The translations under genes and the position numbers were made by a program. Positions 21,848-30,067 of a stretch of 36,067 nt of DNA are shown piece after piece (position 1 is the first letter of the stretch; every line of letters starts with the position of its first letter). The stretch is taken from the NCBI RefSeq assembly GCF_009932355.1, contig NZ_LEKU01000019.1, forward strand, positions 1-36,067, given 5' to 3'. The notes under the pieces are model-generated. The model worked only from the letters and a program-made list of their open reading frames with translations. It was not told the DNA's origin and ran no database searches. The DNA comes from Riemerella anatipestifer_E (GTDB lineage Bacteria > Bacteroidota > Bacteroidia > Flavobacteriales > Weeksellaceae).

Positions 21848-22666
21848 TTATTTCTTATCAGGGTAAGTAACCGCCAAATTTAAGTCTATCGGATTATTAT
21901 ATTTTCTTAGATGATTTTGATATTTTAAGGTTTGCTCTCTTTTATCAATTTTTACTGGTTTACCGTCTTTATCCATTACTATCAAGTTTTCTTGCCCCTT
22001 TAGTGGATTATGATAATCATCTAACTTCAATTTCTGATAAACGCCCAATTTAACAGGAAGTGCTTTTTTACCATAATTGGTTTCTAAAAAATTATCGGTT
22101 TCTATTTTTTCTTTTTTAGACACAATCCGATTAACGGAAAATATAAAATTATCCTTTGTATCTCGTAATTCAAAGATAAGCCCAGGCAACCCTCTAAATT
22201 TATATGGTCCCTCTAAAACTGGATATTTATCCGAAAACCAAGCCTCCCAATCTCTTTTACCAAATCGGGTAATGGCTTTTCTCAATACGATTCCGTTAAC
22301 GGTTTTGGTCTCATCTAGTATCGTCCAATTTTGGGTATCGTTAGACGATAACGCATAATAATCCATATAAACCGTAACATACTCTGTATTTTCAGAAGTA
22401 TTAAGAGCCCTTTTAACTTTATACTTTAATTTGGGATAAGCAAAATTTACTTTATTCGTTTGCTTTTGGATAGAATCGGCTTTCAGATATTCTGTGGAAT
22501 AAAATTTCACCTCATTTTTAGATATATCCAATACGGCTTCTTCCTTATTGAAGTGTTCTTGCAGAGAATCCAATTTAAAATTCACATTATAATACACTAT
22601 TAACTCTTGAGCCGAAAGCCCAACGAAACCACAAAAGAATAAAAAGACTCCGATTAGTTTTTTCAT
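21848..22666 (-). CDS. GLPGLI family protein, second of three
   Basis: 272 residues from ATG at 22666. The signal peptide MKKLIGVFLFFCGFVGLSAQ precedes the mature chain. The signature region is RDWEAWFSDKYPVLEGPYKF, then RGLPGLIFELRD. The role is unknown. Compared with its neighbours the C-terminus is lysine- and asparagine-rich and lacks similarity. Upstream and downstream terminators make it a single-gene transcription unit. No exact TAnnTTTG box is visible; TATTTTTTG, with one extra T, stands upstream and could serve. Confidence 0.85.
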   Translation of the reverse strand: MKKLIGVFLFFCGFVGLSAQELIVYYNVNFKLDSLQEHFNKEEAVLDISKNEVKFYSTEYLKADSIQKQTNKVNFAYPKLKYKVKRALNTSENTEYVTVYMDYYALSSNDTQNWTILDETKTVNGIVLRKAITRFGKRDWEAWFSDKYPVLEGPYKFRGLPGLIFELRDTKDNFIFSVNRIVSKKEKIETDNFLETNYGKKALPVKLGVYQKLKLDDYHNPLKGQENLIVMDKDGKPVKIDKREQTLKYQNHLRKYNNPIDLNLAVTYPDKK

Positions 22667-22719
22667 AATAGCAGTTATAAGATTGAATTTAAGACAATGT
22701 TACAAAAAATATTCTACAC

Positions 22720-22759
22720 AAAAAAACGCCTTCATCCAAATTCCCTATAGATGAAGGCG
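22720..22759 (-). terminator. Terminator after first GLPGLI gene
   Basis: CGCCTTCATC (22727-22736) pairs perfectly with GATGAAGGCG (22750-22759), followed on the minus strand by a run of T (A at 22720-22726). It lies 80 bp past the stop at 22840. Confidence 0.8.
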
Positions 22760-22839
22760 AAGATAAAATTTCCATTAGTTTAATAAAATAAACCCTGTGA
22801 AAATAAAAAGCTTAATAGTTATCCACCATAATTTTTGCT

Positions 22840-23694
22840 TTACTCCAACTCTATGGGATTGTACGGGCGAGGTTTATTCCTAAGATTGATGGGATTTCCT
22901 CCTGCATCATAAGCCATTCCTTTAATGAATTGTCCAGGATTTTCGTGATACACCCGCTCCAGCTTTTTGTATTTCTCACGCGTAACCTCAAGCATCTCTT
23001 TCCCGCTTCCTTTGGTCATCGCTGTATCAGATTTCTCAATTTTAAACAGCGTAAAGGCATAATGATTTGCGGTATCTCTAATCTCCAAAATCAGACCCGG
23101 CAAACCTTGAAACAAATAAGGTCCGTAAGAAAACGGTATTTCTTGAGTAAACCAAGCCTCATAATTTCTGCCCGAATAGCGGGTGGTTGCTTTTACAGCC
23201 AAATAATCGCCTATTTTTTTAGTTGTAGAACTTATGTTCCACTCTAACTTTGGGATAGGAGCCGTATAAGTATAAGCATGAGACAGCCTATTATTAAGCG
23301 TATAGACATTCTCTTTCGGATTGGAGTAAATCGTATAAGGAAACTTTGGTCTAAGGGCCAAAAGTTGGTTAAACTCCTTAGTTCTTATAGATTTTAGATA
23401 CTGAAACTCATTCCTAAGCGAATCTGATTTATAGGTATTAGCATCTGCAAACTTTACGAAATTATCCCCTATCTGCAAAATAGTTACGGCTTCCCTAAAG
23501 GACGATGGTTGGTCTGCATTAGGCAAAAATTTTAGTTCATAAAATACCTGATACCTCACACGGTCAATTTCTTTCTGTACAAACCGTTCCGGCGAAAAAT
23601 TTAAGTTACCAGAAGCCGTAACTTGACTGTAAGCAATATTAACCATCAACAGCCCCAAAAAAATAACACAAAATTTAATTACACTTCGCATCAT
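22840..23694 (-). CDS. GLPGLI family protein, first of three
   Basis: Starts at ATG 23694 or 23691 (about 284 residues); the TTG at 23697 is not needed. The signal peptide is MMRSVIKFCVIFLGLLMVN to AYSQ. The signature is RNYEAWFTQEIPFSYGPYLF, then QGLPGLILEIRD. The C-terminus ends in a proline/asparagine-rich NLRNKPRPYNPIELE; a similar NPIDLN occurs near the end of the second copy. The first 20 bp overlap the end of the small secreted protein gene, so translation is probably coupled and the two are expressed from the promoter at 24011-24039. The function is unknown. Confidence 0.85.
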   Translation of the reverse strand: MMRSVIKFCVIFLGLLMVNIAYSQVTASGNLNFSPERFVQKEIDRVRYQVFYELKFLPNADQPSSFREAVTILQIGDNFVKFADANTYKSDSLRNEFQYLKSIRTKEFNQLLALRPKFPYTIYSNPKENVYTLNNRLSHAYTYTAPIPKLEWNISSTTKKIGDYLAVKATTRYSGRNYEAWFTQEIPFSYGPYLFQGLPGLILEIRDTANHYAFTLFKIEKSDTAMTKGSGKEMLEVTREKYKKLERVYHENPGQFIKGMAYDAGGNPINLRNKPRPYNPIELE

Positions 23695-23980
23695 CAAAAT
23701 AATCTACATCGTCCATTAATTCTTCCATATTCTCATAGTGATCCGAACACAAATAATATCGTGCTCCACAAGAAGCGTCCACTGTAATCCAATTCGAACA
23801 AGCTCCTGCCGTTATAAAAGAAGGTATATTTACCTTTTCCACTCCTCCTAACTTTTTTATTGGTAGATACTCAATACTTTTTCTCGCATCATCTTTAATG
23901 CATTTTCTGTTAGGAGTACCTACTTTTGCACTCATTACACCAGCGACCAACAATGTAGCCACAAAAAATAATTTTTTCAT
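23675..23980 (-). CDS. Small secreted Cys-containing protein coupled to GLPGLI gene
   Basis: 101 residues from ATG at 23980. The signal peptide MKKLFFVATLLVAGVMSA would leave a mature protein of about 83 residues. It contains five cysteines (RKC, GAC, ASC, LC, KC) and an acidic tail (MEELMDDVDYFDDAKCN). I do not recognise a family. The 3' end overlaps the first GLPGLI gene by 20 bp, so both are probably made together and may act together outside the cytoplasm. A TAnnTTTG promoter precedes it. It could be an exported peptide or a small structural partner of the GLPGLI protein; there is no sign of modification enzymes nearby. Confidence 0.75.
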   Translation of the reverse strand: MKKLFFVATLLVAGVMSAKVGTPNRKCIKDDARKSIEYLPIKKLGGVEKVNIPSFITAGACSNWITVDASCGARYYLCSDHYENMEELMDDVDYFDDAKCN

Positions 23981-24010
23981 AACATAATAATTTATTGGTT
24001 TAACATATCA

Positions 24011-24039
24011 CAAATATAAATGAATTTTTCAAAAACAAA
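24011..24039 (-). promoter_or_regulatory. Promoter of small secreted protein-GLPGLI unit
   Basis: On the minus strand TTTG (24039-24036), a 17-bp spacer, then TATATTTG (24018-24011). Both match the Bacteroidota -33/-7 pattern. The start codon is 30 nt further on at 23980. The 24019-24232 stretch behind it is AT-rich with nothing else I can identify. Confidence 0.6.
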
Positions 24040-24232
24040 AATTTTTATATGATAAAAATCATATTTAATTTGTTTATATAAGTTACAAATAATGTTTCAA
24101 ACAAATAAAGCCGTCCAATATCGGTAGATTTTCCCTTCTAAAGTTTAATATTTTCCCTCAATTCCAAAAAATTTAGAAACTTTTTTTGCAGATATTTTAT
24201 CAAAACACTTAGTTATATATCATATATACCCA

Positions 24233-24267
24233 TAAAAAACTCCTCCCTTATATCTAAGGGAGGAGTT
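24233..24267 (-). terminator. Strong terminator directly after rpsJ
   Basis: AACTCCTCCCTTA (24238-24250) pairs perfectly with TAAGGGAGGAGTT (24255-24267), with a 4-nt loop, and is followed on the minus strand by a run of T. It lies 23 bp past the rpsJ stop and closes the ribosomal operon. Confidence 0.9.
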
Positions 24268-24290
24268 GATATCACAGCAAAGTTTATTTA

Positions 24291-24596
24291 TCAAACTTTG
24301 ATTTCTACATCTACACCGCTAGGAAGCTCTAACTTCATTAAAGCATCTACCGTTTTAGAAGAAGAAGAGTAGATGTCCATCAATCTCTTGTGAGCTGAAA
24401 GTTGGAACTGCTCTCTCGCTTTCTTATTAACATGCGGAGATCTAAGAACCGTAAAGATTCTTTTGTGAGTAGGCAATGGTATAGGACCATTCACTACAGC
24501 ACCAGTAGATTTTACTGTTTTTACGATTTTCTCAGCAGACTTGTCCACCAAATTGTAATCGTAAGATTTTAGTTTTATTCTGATTCTTTGTGACAT
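24291..24596 (-). CDS. rpsJ: 30S ribosomal protein S10
   Basis: 101 residues, beginning MSQRIRIKLKSYDYNLVDKSA and containing the conserved GPIPLPTHKRIFTVLRSPHVNKKAREQF region (in part) and LMKLELPSGVDVEIKV. S10 belongs to the 30S head and also serves as the NusE partner in transcription antitermination. It is 22 bp after fusA, the last gene of the str operon. Usually rplC would follow in an S10 operon; here a strong terminator follows and then an unrelated secreted-protein gene. Confidence 0.97.
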   Translation of the reverse strand: MSQRIRIKLKSYDYNLVDKSAEKIVKTVKSTGAVVNGPIPLPTHKRIFTVLRSPHVNKKAREQFQLSAHKRLMDIYSSSSKTVDALMKLELPSGVDVEIKV

Positions 24597-24618
24597 TTTA
24601 ATTCTAAATTTTAAAAGA

Positions 24619-26736
24619 TTAACCTTTTGTTTTTTCTATTACTTCGTCAGCCACGTTCTGAGGAGCTGGTTCATATTTTTCAAACTCCATAGAAGATGTT
24701 GCTCTACCCGAAGAAAGCGTTCTAAGAGATGTTACATAACCGAACATTTCAGAAAGAGGAACAAATGCCTTGATAACCTTAGCGTTGTTTCTATCGTCCA
24801 TACCGTTAATAGTACCTCTTCTTCTGTTAAGGTCTCCTACGATATCCCCCATATATTCTTCCGGAGTAACTACTTCAAGCTTCATAATAGGCTCCATAAT
24901 TACAGCCTTCGCAGCTTTACCAGCCGCTTTGAAACCTAACTTAGCTGCTAATTCGAAAGAAAGTTGGTCAGAGTCTACCGCGTGGAAAGATCCATCTTTA
25001 AGGGTAATCTTCATTGCCTCAACTTCGAATCCTGCTAAAGGACCATTCTTCATAGCTTCCTTGAATCCTTTTTCTACAGAAGGGATAAATTCCTTAGGAA
25101 TATTACCACCTTTAATTTCGTTGATGAATTCAAGACCTGTTTTACCTTCATCAGCTGGACCGATTTCGAATACGATATCCGCAAACTTACCTCTACCACC
25201 TGATTGTTTCTTATAAACTTCTCTATGGTTAGCAGTAGCAGTAAGAGCTTCTTTGTACTCTACTTGTGGTTGACCTTGGTTAACCTCTACTTTGAATTCT
25301 CTCTTCAAACGATCCACAATGATATCTAAGTGAAGCTCACCCATACCAGAGATAATAGTTTGTCCAGAAGCCTCATCAGTTTTCACTTGGAAAGTTGGGT
25401 CTTCTTCTGCTAATTTAGCAAGAGCGTTACCTAATTTATCTTGGTCTGCTTTAGTTTTAGGTTCTACTGCAATACCGATTACTGGATCAGGGAAAATCAT
25501 AGATTCTAAAACGATAGGGTTCTTTTCATCAGAAAGTGTATCCCCAGTTTTAATATCTTTGAAACCTACCGCTGCACCAATATCTCCTGCTTCGATATAT
25601 TCTACAGGATTTTGCTTATTAGCGTGCATTTGGTAAATTCTAGAAATTCTTTCTTTGTTTCCAGATCTTGTATTAAGTACATAAGAACCAGCATCTAGTC
25701 TTCCTGAATAAGCTCTAAAGAATGCTAATCTTCCCACGAATGGGTCTGTAGCAATTTTAAATGCTAATGCAGAGAAAGGCTCGTTTACATCTGGTTTTCT
25801 ACTGATTTCAGCATCTGTATTAGGATCTGTACCGTTGATATCATCTTTATCTAATGGAGAAGGTAAGTATCTACAAACTGCATCTAGCATAAACTGCACC
25901 CCTTTGTTCTTAAATGAAGAACCACAAGTCATTGGGATAATAGATAAATCGATAGTAGCTTTTCTAAGTGCTTCGTTGATTTCTTCTTCTGTAATAGAAT
26001 CTGGATCTTCAAAGAACTTCTCTAATAAAGACTCATCGTATTCAGCTACAGCTTCTACTAAGTTTTGTCTGTAAGCTAATACATCATCCTTCATATCATC
26101 AGGAATAGGCACTACATCAAAAGTAGCTCCTTGAGTTTCCTCATGCCAAATGATAGCTCTGTTCTTAATAAGGTCTACCACTCCTTTGAAGTCTTCTTCT
26201 GCACCAATAGGAAGTACGATAGGAACTGCGTTAGAACCTAACATTTCCTTAACTTGGTTTACTACATTAAGGAAGTCAGCACCTTGTCTGTCCATTTTGT
26301 TTACAAACCCCATTCTAGCAACTTTGTAGTTATCTGCTAGTCTCCAGTTTGTTTCAGACTGAGGCTCTACTCCGTCTACTGCAGAGAACAAGAATACTAG
26401 ACCATCTAATACTCTAAGAGAACGGTTTACCTCCACGGTAAAGTCTACGTGTCCCGGTGTATCGATGATGTTAAAGTGATAATCTTTAGCGTCTGCTGTA
26501 GGCTTCCCATCATGTCTAGGAAATACCCAGTTACAAGTTGTAGCCGCAGAAGTAATTGTAATCCCTCTTTCAGCTTCTTGCTCCATCCAGTCCATAGTAG
26601 AAGCACCATCGTGTACCTCACCTATTTTGTGGGTTTTACCTGTGTAGAATAGAATTCTTTCAGTAGTAGTGGTTTTACCAGCATCAATGTGAGCTGCAAT
26701 ACCAATATTTCTAGTGTATTTAAGATCTCTTCCCAT
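24619..26736 (-). CDS. fusA: Elongation factor G
   Basis: 705 residues. EF-G drives translocation on the ribosome with GTP hydrolysis and also helps recycle ribosomes. The GTP-binding motifs are clear: AHIDAGKTTTTERIL (G1), RGITITSAATT (G2), DTPGHVDF (G3), NKMDRQGADF (G4) and the G5 region near GSSFKNKGVQ is followed by domain II. Domain IV has the GGRGKFADIVFEIGP segment, and domain V ends with YVTSLRTLSSGRATSSMEF. Its length is normal. It sits 6 bp after rpsG and 22 bp before rpsJ, in the order expected for the str operon. Confidence 0.98.
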   Translation of the reverse strand: MGRDLKYTRNIGIAAHIDAGKTTTTERILFYTGKTHKIGEVHDGASTMDWMEQEAERGITITSAATTCNWVFPRHDGKPTADAKDYHFNIIDTPGHVDFTVEVNRSLRVLDGLVFLFSAVDGVEPQSETNWRLADNYKVARMGFVNKMDRQGADFLNVVNQVKEMLGSNAVPIVLPIGAEEDFKGVVDLIKNRAIIWHEETQGATFDVVPIPDDMKDDVLAYRQNLVEAVAEYDESLLEKFFEDPDSITEEEINEALRKATIDLSIIPMTCGSSFKNKGVQFMLDAVCRYLPSPLDKDDINGTDPNTDAEISRKPDVNEPFSALAFKIATDPFVGRLAFFRAYSGRLDAGSYVLNTRSGNKERISRIYQMHANKQNPVEYIEAGDIGAAVGFKDIKTGDTLSDEKNPIVLESMIFPDPVIGIAVEPKTKADQDKLGNALAKLAEEDPTFQVKTDEASGQTIISGMGELHLDIIVDRLKREFKVEVNQGQPQVEYKEALTATANHREVYKKQSGGRGKFADIVFEIGPADEGKTGLEFINEIKGGNIPKEFIPSVEKGFKEAMKNGPLAGFEVEAMKITLKDGSFHAVDSDQLSFELAAKLGFKAAGKAAKAVIMEPIMKLEVVTPEEYMGDIVGDLNRRRGTINGMDDRNNAKVIKAFVPLSEMFGYVTSLRTLSSGRATSSMEFEKYEPAPQNVADEVIEKTKG

Positions 26737-26742
26737 TTCCTA

Positions 26743-27219
26743 TTAGAATCTAAAGTGTGAGAATGCTTTGTTAGCCTCAGCCATTTTGTGAGTATCAGTT
26801 TTCTTTTTGAAGGCAGCACCTTCCTCCTTAGCAGCAGCAATAATTTCAGCAGCTAATTTCTGAGCCATAGACTTATCATTTCTCGCTTTAGCGTACTTAA
26901 TAAGCCACTTCATTGCCATAGAGATTTTTCTATCTGCTCTAATTGGCATTGGGATTTGGAAGTTAGCACCACCAACTCTTCTTGAACGCACTTCTACGTG
27001 AGGCATTACATTAGTTAGAGCATCTTTCCAAATTTCTAATGAAGTTTTTTCGTTTTCTCCTTTTTTAGCTTCCACGATGTCTAATGCATCATAGAAAATT
27101 CTGAATGCAATAGACTTCTTACCATCTAGCATTAGGTTATTCACAAATCTAGTTACCAACTGATCATTAAATTTTGGATCTGGTAACAACGGTCTTTTTT
27201 TCGCTTTTGTTTTTCTCAT
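26743..27219 (-). CDS. rpsG: 30S ribosomal protein S7
   Basis: 158 residues starting MRKTKAKKRPLLPDPKF. It shows the S7 core: LVTRFVNNLMLDGKKSIAFRI (in part), NVMPHVEVRSRRVGGANFQI (in part), and the C-terminal EANKAFSHFRF. S7 nucleates assembly of the 30S head by binding the 3' major domain of 16S rRNA, and in other bacteria it can repress its own operon. It lies 25 bp after rpsL and 6 bp before fusA. Confidence 0.97.
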   Translation of the reverse strand: MRKTKAKKRPLLPDPKFNDQLVTRFVNNLMLDGKKSIAFRIFYDALDIVEAKKGENEKTSLEIWKDALTNVMPHVEVRSRRVGGANFQIPMPIRADRKISMAMKWLIKYAKARNDKSMAQKLAAEIIAAAKEEGAAFKKKTDTHKMAEANKAFSHFRF

Positions 27220-27244
27220 TGTTCTATTTCTTAAAATTTAATGA

Positions 27245-27628
27245 TTACTTTTTAGCATCTTTAGGACGCTTAGCACCGTACTTAGATCTTCTCTGAAGTC
27301 TTCCGTTAACTCCAGCGGTATCTAAAGCACCACGAACAATGTGATAACGAACTCCCGGTAGGTCTTTCACCCTTCCGCCTCTTACCAATACTATCGAGTG
27401 CTCTTGGAGATTGTGTCCTTCGCCCGGGATATAAGCGTTTACTTCTTTACCGTTAGAAAGTCTTACCCTTGCTACTTTTCTAAGTGCAGAGTTAGGTTTC
27501 TTAGGTGTAGTTGTATATACTCTTGTACATACACCTCTCTTTTGTGGACAAGAATCCAAAGCAGCCGATTTGCTCTTCTTGGCAAGTGTGGCTCTTCCTT
27601 TTCTTACTAATTGTTGAATAGTAGGCAT
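27245..27628 (-). CDS. rpsL: 30S ribosomal protein S12
   Basis: 127 residues starting MPTIQQLVRKGRATLAKKSK. The decoding-centre loop KRGVCTRVYTTTPKKPNSAL and the second loop RGGRVKDLPGVRYHIVRG are intact. The lysines where streptomycin-resistance changes usually occur (in PKKPNSA and GRVKDLPG) are unaltered. S12 acts in decoding accuracy. It is the first gene of the rpsL-rpsG-fusA-rpsJ operon and has the best promoter in the window in front of it. Confidence 0.98.
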   Translation of the reverse strand: MPTIQQLVRKGRATLAKKSKSAALDSCPQKRGVCTRVYTTTPKKPNSALRKVARVRLSNGKEVNAYIPGEGHNLQEHSIVLVRGGRVKDLPGVRYHIVRGALDTAGVNGRLQRRSKYGAKRPKDAKK

Positions 27629-27662
27629 TTAATTGCTTTTATTTATTTTTAGTTTCAAGGTG

Positions 27663-27693
27663 CAAAAATAATAATTTTATTTTAATCTACAAA
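27663..27693 (-). promoter_or_regulatory. Promoter of the rpsL-rpsG-fusA-rpsJ operon
   Basis: On the minus strand TTTG (27693-27690), a 19-bp spacer and TATTTTTG (27670-27663) match the Bacteroidota -33/-7 consensus exactly. The rpsL start lies 34 nt downstream. Confidence 0.7.
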
Positions 27694-27744
27694 CTCTTAT
27701 TTATAGTATTTAAAAATCAGTATTTTATAATAATTCCTTATTTA

Positions 27745-28509
27745 TTAGTTAGAAACAACAACTTGAACACCGTATTCATCAAGTTTCTTTAAAATATCAC
27801 CATTCAGTTTTTGGTCTGTGATAAGAAAATCTATTTCTTTCAAATCGCACACCTTACCTAGACCTCTTTTACCAAATTTTGAGTGGTCAGATAATATGTA
27901 TACTTTTCTAGAGCATTCTATCATTTGCTGATTAAGATAAGCCTCCCCCGTATTTGAGGTAGAAACTCCAAACTCTGCATCTAGACCATCTACCCCTATA
28001 AATAGTTTATTTGCAGAAAGTAATCTAAGCTGATGCTGAGCTATAGGCCCCACCGTTGATTGAGATGAACGCCTTACATCTCCCCCCAGTTGTATTACTG
28101 TAATATTTTCATATTTACATAAAAGTGATGAAACTATCAAAGAAGACGTAATGACTGTAATTTTTTTATCCATTGGTAGATTTTCTACCATACTCAGCAC
28201 CGTTGTCCCTGAGCCTAAAATTATCACATCATTCTCCTCTATAAAGGAAACTGCTTTTTTTGCAATTTTACTTTTCTCTAATGTGTTGATTTGTTGTTTA
28301 TGACTCAATGGCTTATCAGACACATAAGGGTTCTCCCAACTTGCTCCCCCATGATTCCTAAACAGCAACCCTTTATCTTCTAGCCCTCGTAAATCCTTTC
28401 TTATGGTAACTTCCGAAACTGATAACTCTTTTGAAATATCCGAAACTAAAATATGTCCCTCTTTTTTTATTTTATCTAAAATGTACTGATGCCTTTTAGC
28501 TGTGCTCAT
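27745..28509 (-). CDS. DeoR-family transcriptional repressor, GlpR-like by context
   Basis: 254 residues from ATG at 28509. The N-terminal DeoR helix-turn-helix (RHQYILDKIKKEGHILVSDI, in part, then SVSEVTIRKDLRGLEDKGLL) is followed by RNHGGA and the sugar-phosphate sensor domain with IILGSGTTVLSM, LFIGVDGLDAEFGVS and YILSDHSKFGKRGL. DeoR-type repressors release DNA when they bind a phosphorylated sugar; GlpR of Escherichia coli responds to glycerol 3-phosphate. Its divergent placement next to glpT-glpQ makes it the likely repressor of that operon, with glycerol 3-phosphate as the likely inducer. The promoter carries both -33 and -7 elements, and candidate operators lie between the two genes. 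Confidence 0.88.
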   Translation of the reverse strand: MSTAKRHQYILDKIKKEGHILVSDISKELSVSEVTIRKDLRGLEDKGLLFRNHGGASWENPYVSDKPLSHKQQINTLEKSKIAKKAVSFIEENDVIILGSGTTVLSMVENLPMDKKITVITSSLIVSSLLCKYENITVIQLGGDVRRSSQSTVGPIAQHQLRLLSANKLFIGVDGLDAEFGVSTSNTGEAYLNQQMIECSRKVYILSDHSKFGKRGLGKVCDLKEIDFLITDQKLNGDILKKLDEYGVQVVVSN

Positions 28510-28533
28510 ATCCTAACTTTTCATCTATTTTGC

Positions 28534-28564
28534 CAAATATAAATATTTTCTCATTACCCTACAA
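28534..28564 (-). promoter_or_regulatory. Promoter of the DeoR-family gene
   Basis: On the minus strand TTG (28564-28562), 20-bp spacer, TATATTTG (28541-28534). The start codon follows 24 nt later. Confidence 0.6.
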
Positions 28565-28601
28565 TATGGAAAAAATGTAATTCAAGATGATAAACTTCAT
28601 A

Positions 28602-28633
28602 TTGTTTCGATTAGTTTCGACAATGTATATTTG
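28602..28633 (+). promoter_or_regulatory. Promoter of glpT-glpQ-porin
   Basis: TTG (28602-28604), 21-bp spacer, TATATTTG (28626-28633). The leader to the glpT ATG at 28722 is about 80 nt, longer than for other genes here. Confidence 0.6.
28604..28620 (+). promoter_or_regulatory. Candidate repressor operator
   Basis: GTTTCGATTAGTTTCGA contains GTTTCGA twice, with a period of exactly 10 bp. It lies between the -33 and -7 elements of the glpT promoter. Each unit matches the E. coli GlpR half-site WATKYTCGWW at 8 of 10 positions. Binding here would block glpT transcription. Confidence 0.5.
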
Positions 28634-28721
28634 TGGTCTAAATTTTTAGTTGCAAAAAACTTTTTGAAATAACACAAAAGCATTTTACACAAAAAAAATA
28701 ATAAACACTTTAATACAGTAT

Positions 28722-30053
28722 ATGAAATCTTTTTTATCTCCTGCTAAACATCTGCCTCTTCTACCAAAAGAGAAAATAGATAGCATTTATAAGAGTAAGC
28801 GTTTTCAAGTTTTTATAGGTATATTTATAGGGTATGCTGGTTATTATTTAGTCCGAAAAAATTTCTCTCTGGCAATGCCTTATTTAGAGAATGAAGGTTT
28901 TACAAAAGCAAGTCTAGGCTTTGCTCTTTCTGCCAACGCAATAGCTTACGGTTTATCCAAATTTTTCATGGGAGGTGTATCCGATAGAAGTGATGCTAGA
29001 AAATTTCTAGCCCTAGGGCTTATTTTATCATCTCTTGTTACTTTAGTCTTAGGGACTAGCCTTGGGGTTTCTTCCATCACCATCATGTTTATTTTACAAT
29101 TTCTAATTGGTTGGTTTCAAGGTATGGGTTGGCCTCCTTGCGGAAGAGTGATGACCCATTGGTTTTCTCAAAATGAACGAGGCACAAAAATGTCTTTTTG
29201 GAATATAGCACATAATGTTGGAGGTGGCTTATTAGCTCCATTAGTAGGATATGCTACTCTATGGTTTGGCTCTTGGCAAGTGGGTACATTTTGGGTTCCT
29301 GCTATAGTAGGGATTGCAATAGCCCTCATCTCTCTTTTATTAGTAAGGGATACACCTCAATCTTGTGGACTTCCTCCTATTGAAGAATATAGAAATGACT
29401 ACCCTAAAAACTACTCGAAAAACTCAGAGGAAGAACTTTCAACAAAAGATATATTCTTTACCTATGTTTTAAATAATAGAACCCTTTGGTTTATAGCTAT
29501 AGCTAATGCATTTGTTTATTTGGTAAGATACGGTGTTTTAGACTGGGCTCCTACCTACTTACAAGCCGTAAAACACTATGATATAAAAGAAGTTAGCTGG
29601 GCATACTCTGCTTACGAATGGGCTGCTATACCTGGAACCATTTTATGCGGATGGTTAAGTGATAAAATTTTCAAAGGTAAGAGATCTTTAATTACCATAA
29701 TCTATATGGCTCTAGTTACTGTATTTGTATTTATCTACTGGAAAAATATGGATAACAAAGTTCTTGATGGGATAGCCCTTATAGCCATAGGATTTTTAAT
29801 TTATGGTCCAGTAATGCTGATTGGTGTTCAAGCTCTAGATTTAGCACCAAAGAAAGCTGCTGGTACTGCTGCTGGACTCACAGGTCTCCTAGGTTATCTC
29901 TTAGGAACGGCTATCCTAGCTAATATTACCATGGGATACCTTGTAGAATATTTTGGTTGGGATTCTGGCTTTATCCTACTTATTATAGCATGTTTGCTAT
30001 CCATCATTTTCATAAGCTTTACTATAAAAGACGAAAAAAATTTAAACCCTTAA
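28722..30053 (+). CDS. glpT: Glycerol-3-phosphate transporter
   Basis: 443 residues of the organophosphate:phosphate antiporter group of the MFS. It exchanges glycerol 3-phosphate for inorganic phosphate across the inner membrane. The N-terminus KSKRFQVFIGIFIGYAGYYL and VRKNFSLAMPYL (conserved arginine) and the later YLVRYGVLDWAPTYL (second conserved arginine) match GlpT/UhpT-type transporters. About 12 membrane segments are visible, with a polar central loop near NDYPKNYSKNSEEELSTKDI. glpQ follows after 14 bp. Another OPA substrate such as a hexose phosphate is possible, but the adjacent glpQ favours glycerol 3-phosphate. Confidence 0.88.
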   Translation: MKSFLSPAKHLPLLPKEKIDSIYKSKRFQVFIGIFIGYAGYYLVRKNFSLAMPYLENEGFTKASLGFALSANAIAYGLSKFFMGGVSDRSDARKFLALGLILSSLVTLVLGTSLGVSSITIMFILQFLIGWFQGMGWPPCGRVMTHWFSQNERGTKMSFWNIAHNVGGGLLAPLVGYATLWFGSWQVGTFWVPAIVGIAIALISLLLVRDTPQSCGLPPIEEYRNDYPKNYSKNSEEELSTKDIFFTYVLNNRTLWFIAIANAFVYLVRYGVLDWAPTYLQAVKHYDIKEVSWAYSAYEWAAIPGTILCGWLSDKIFKGKRSLITIIYMALVTVFVFIYWKNMDNKVLDGIALIAIGFLIYGPVMLIGVQALDLAPKKAAGTAAGLTGLLGYLLGTAILANITMGYLVEYFGWDSGFILLIIACLLSIIFISFTIKDEKNLNP

Positions 30054-30067
30054 AATAAAAGATAATT

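Noticed and set aside
24770..25216. 148-codon ORF antisense to fusA
   Set aside because: It lies wholly within a highly conserved EF-G coding region on the opposite strand and has no features of its own.
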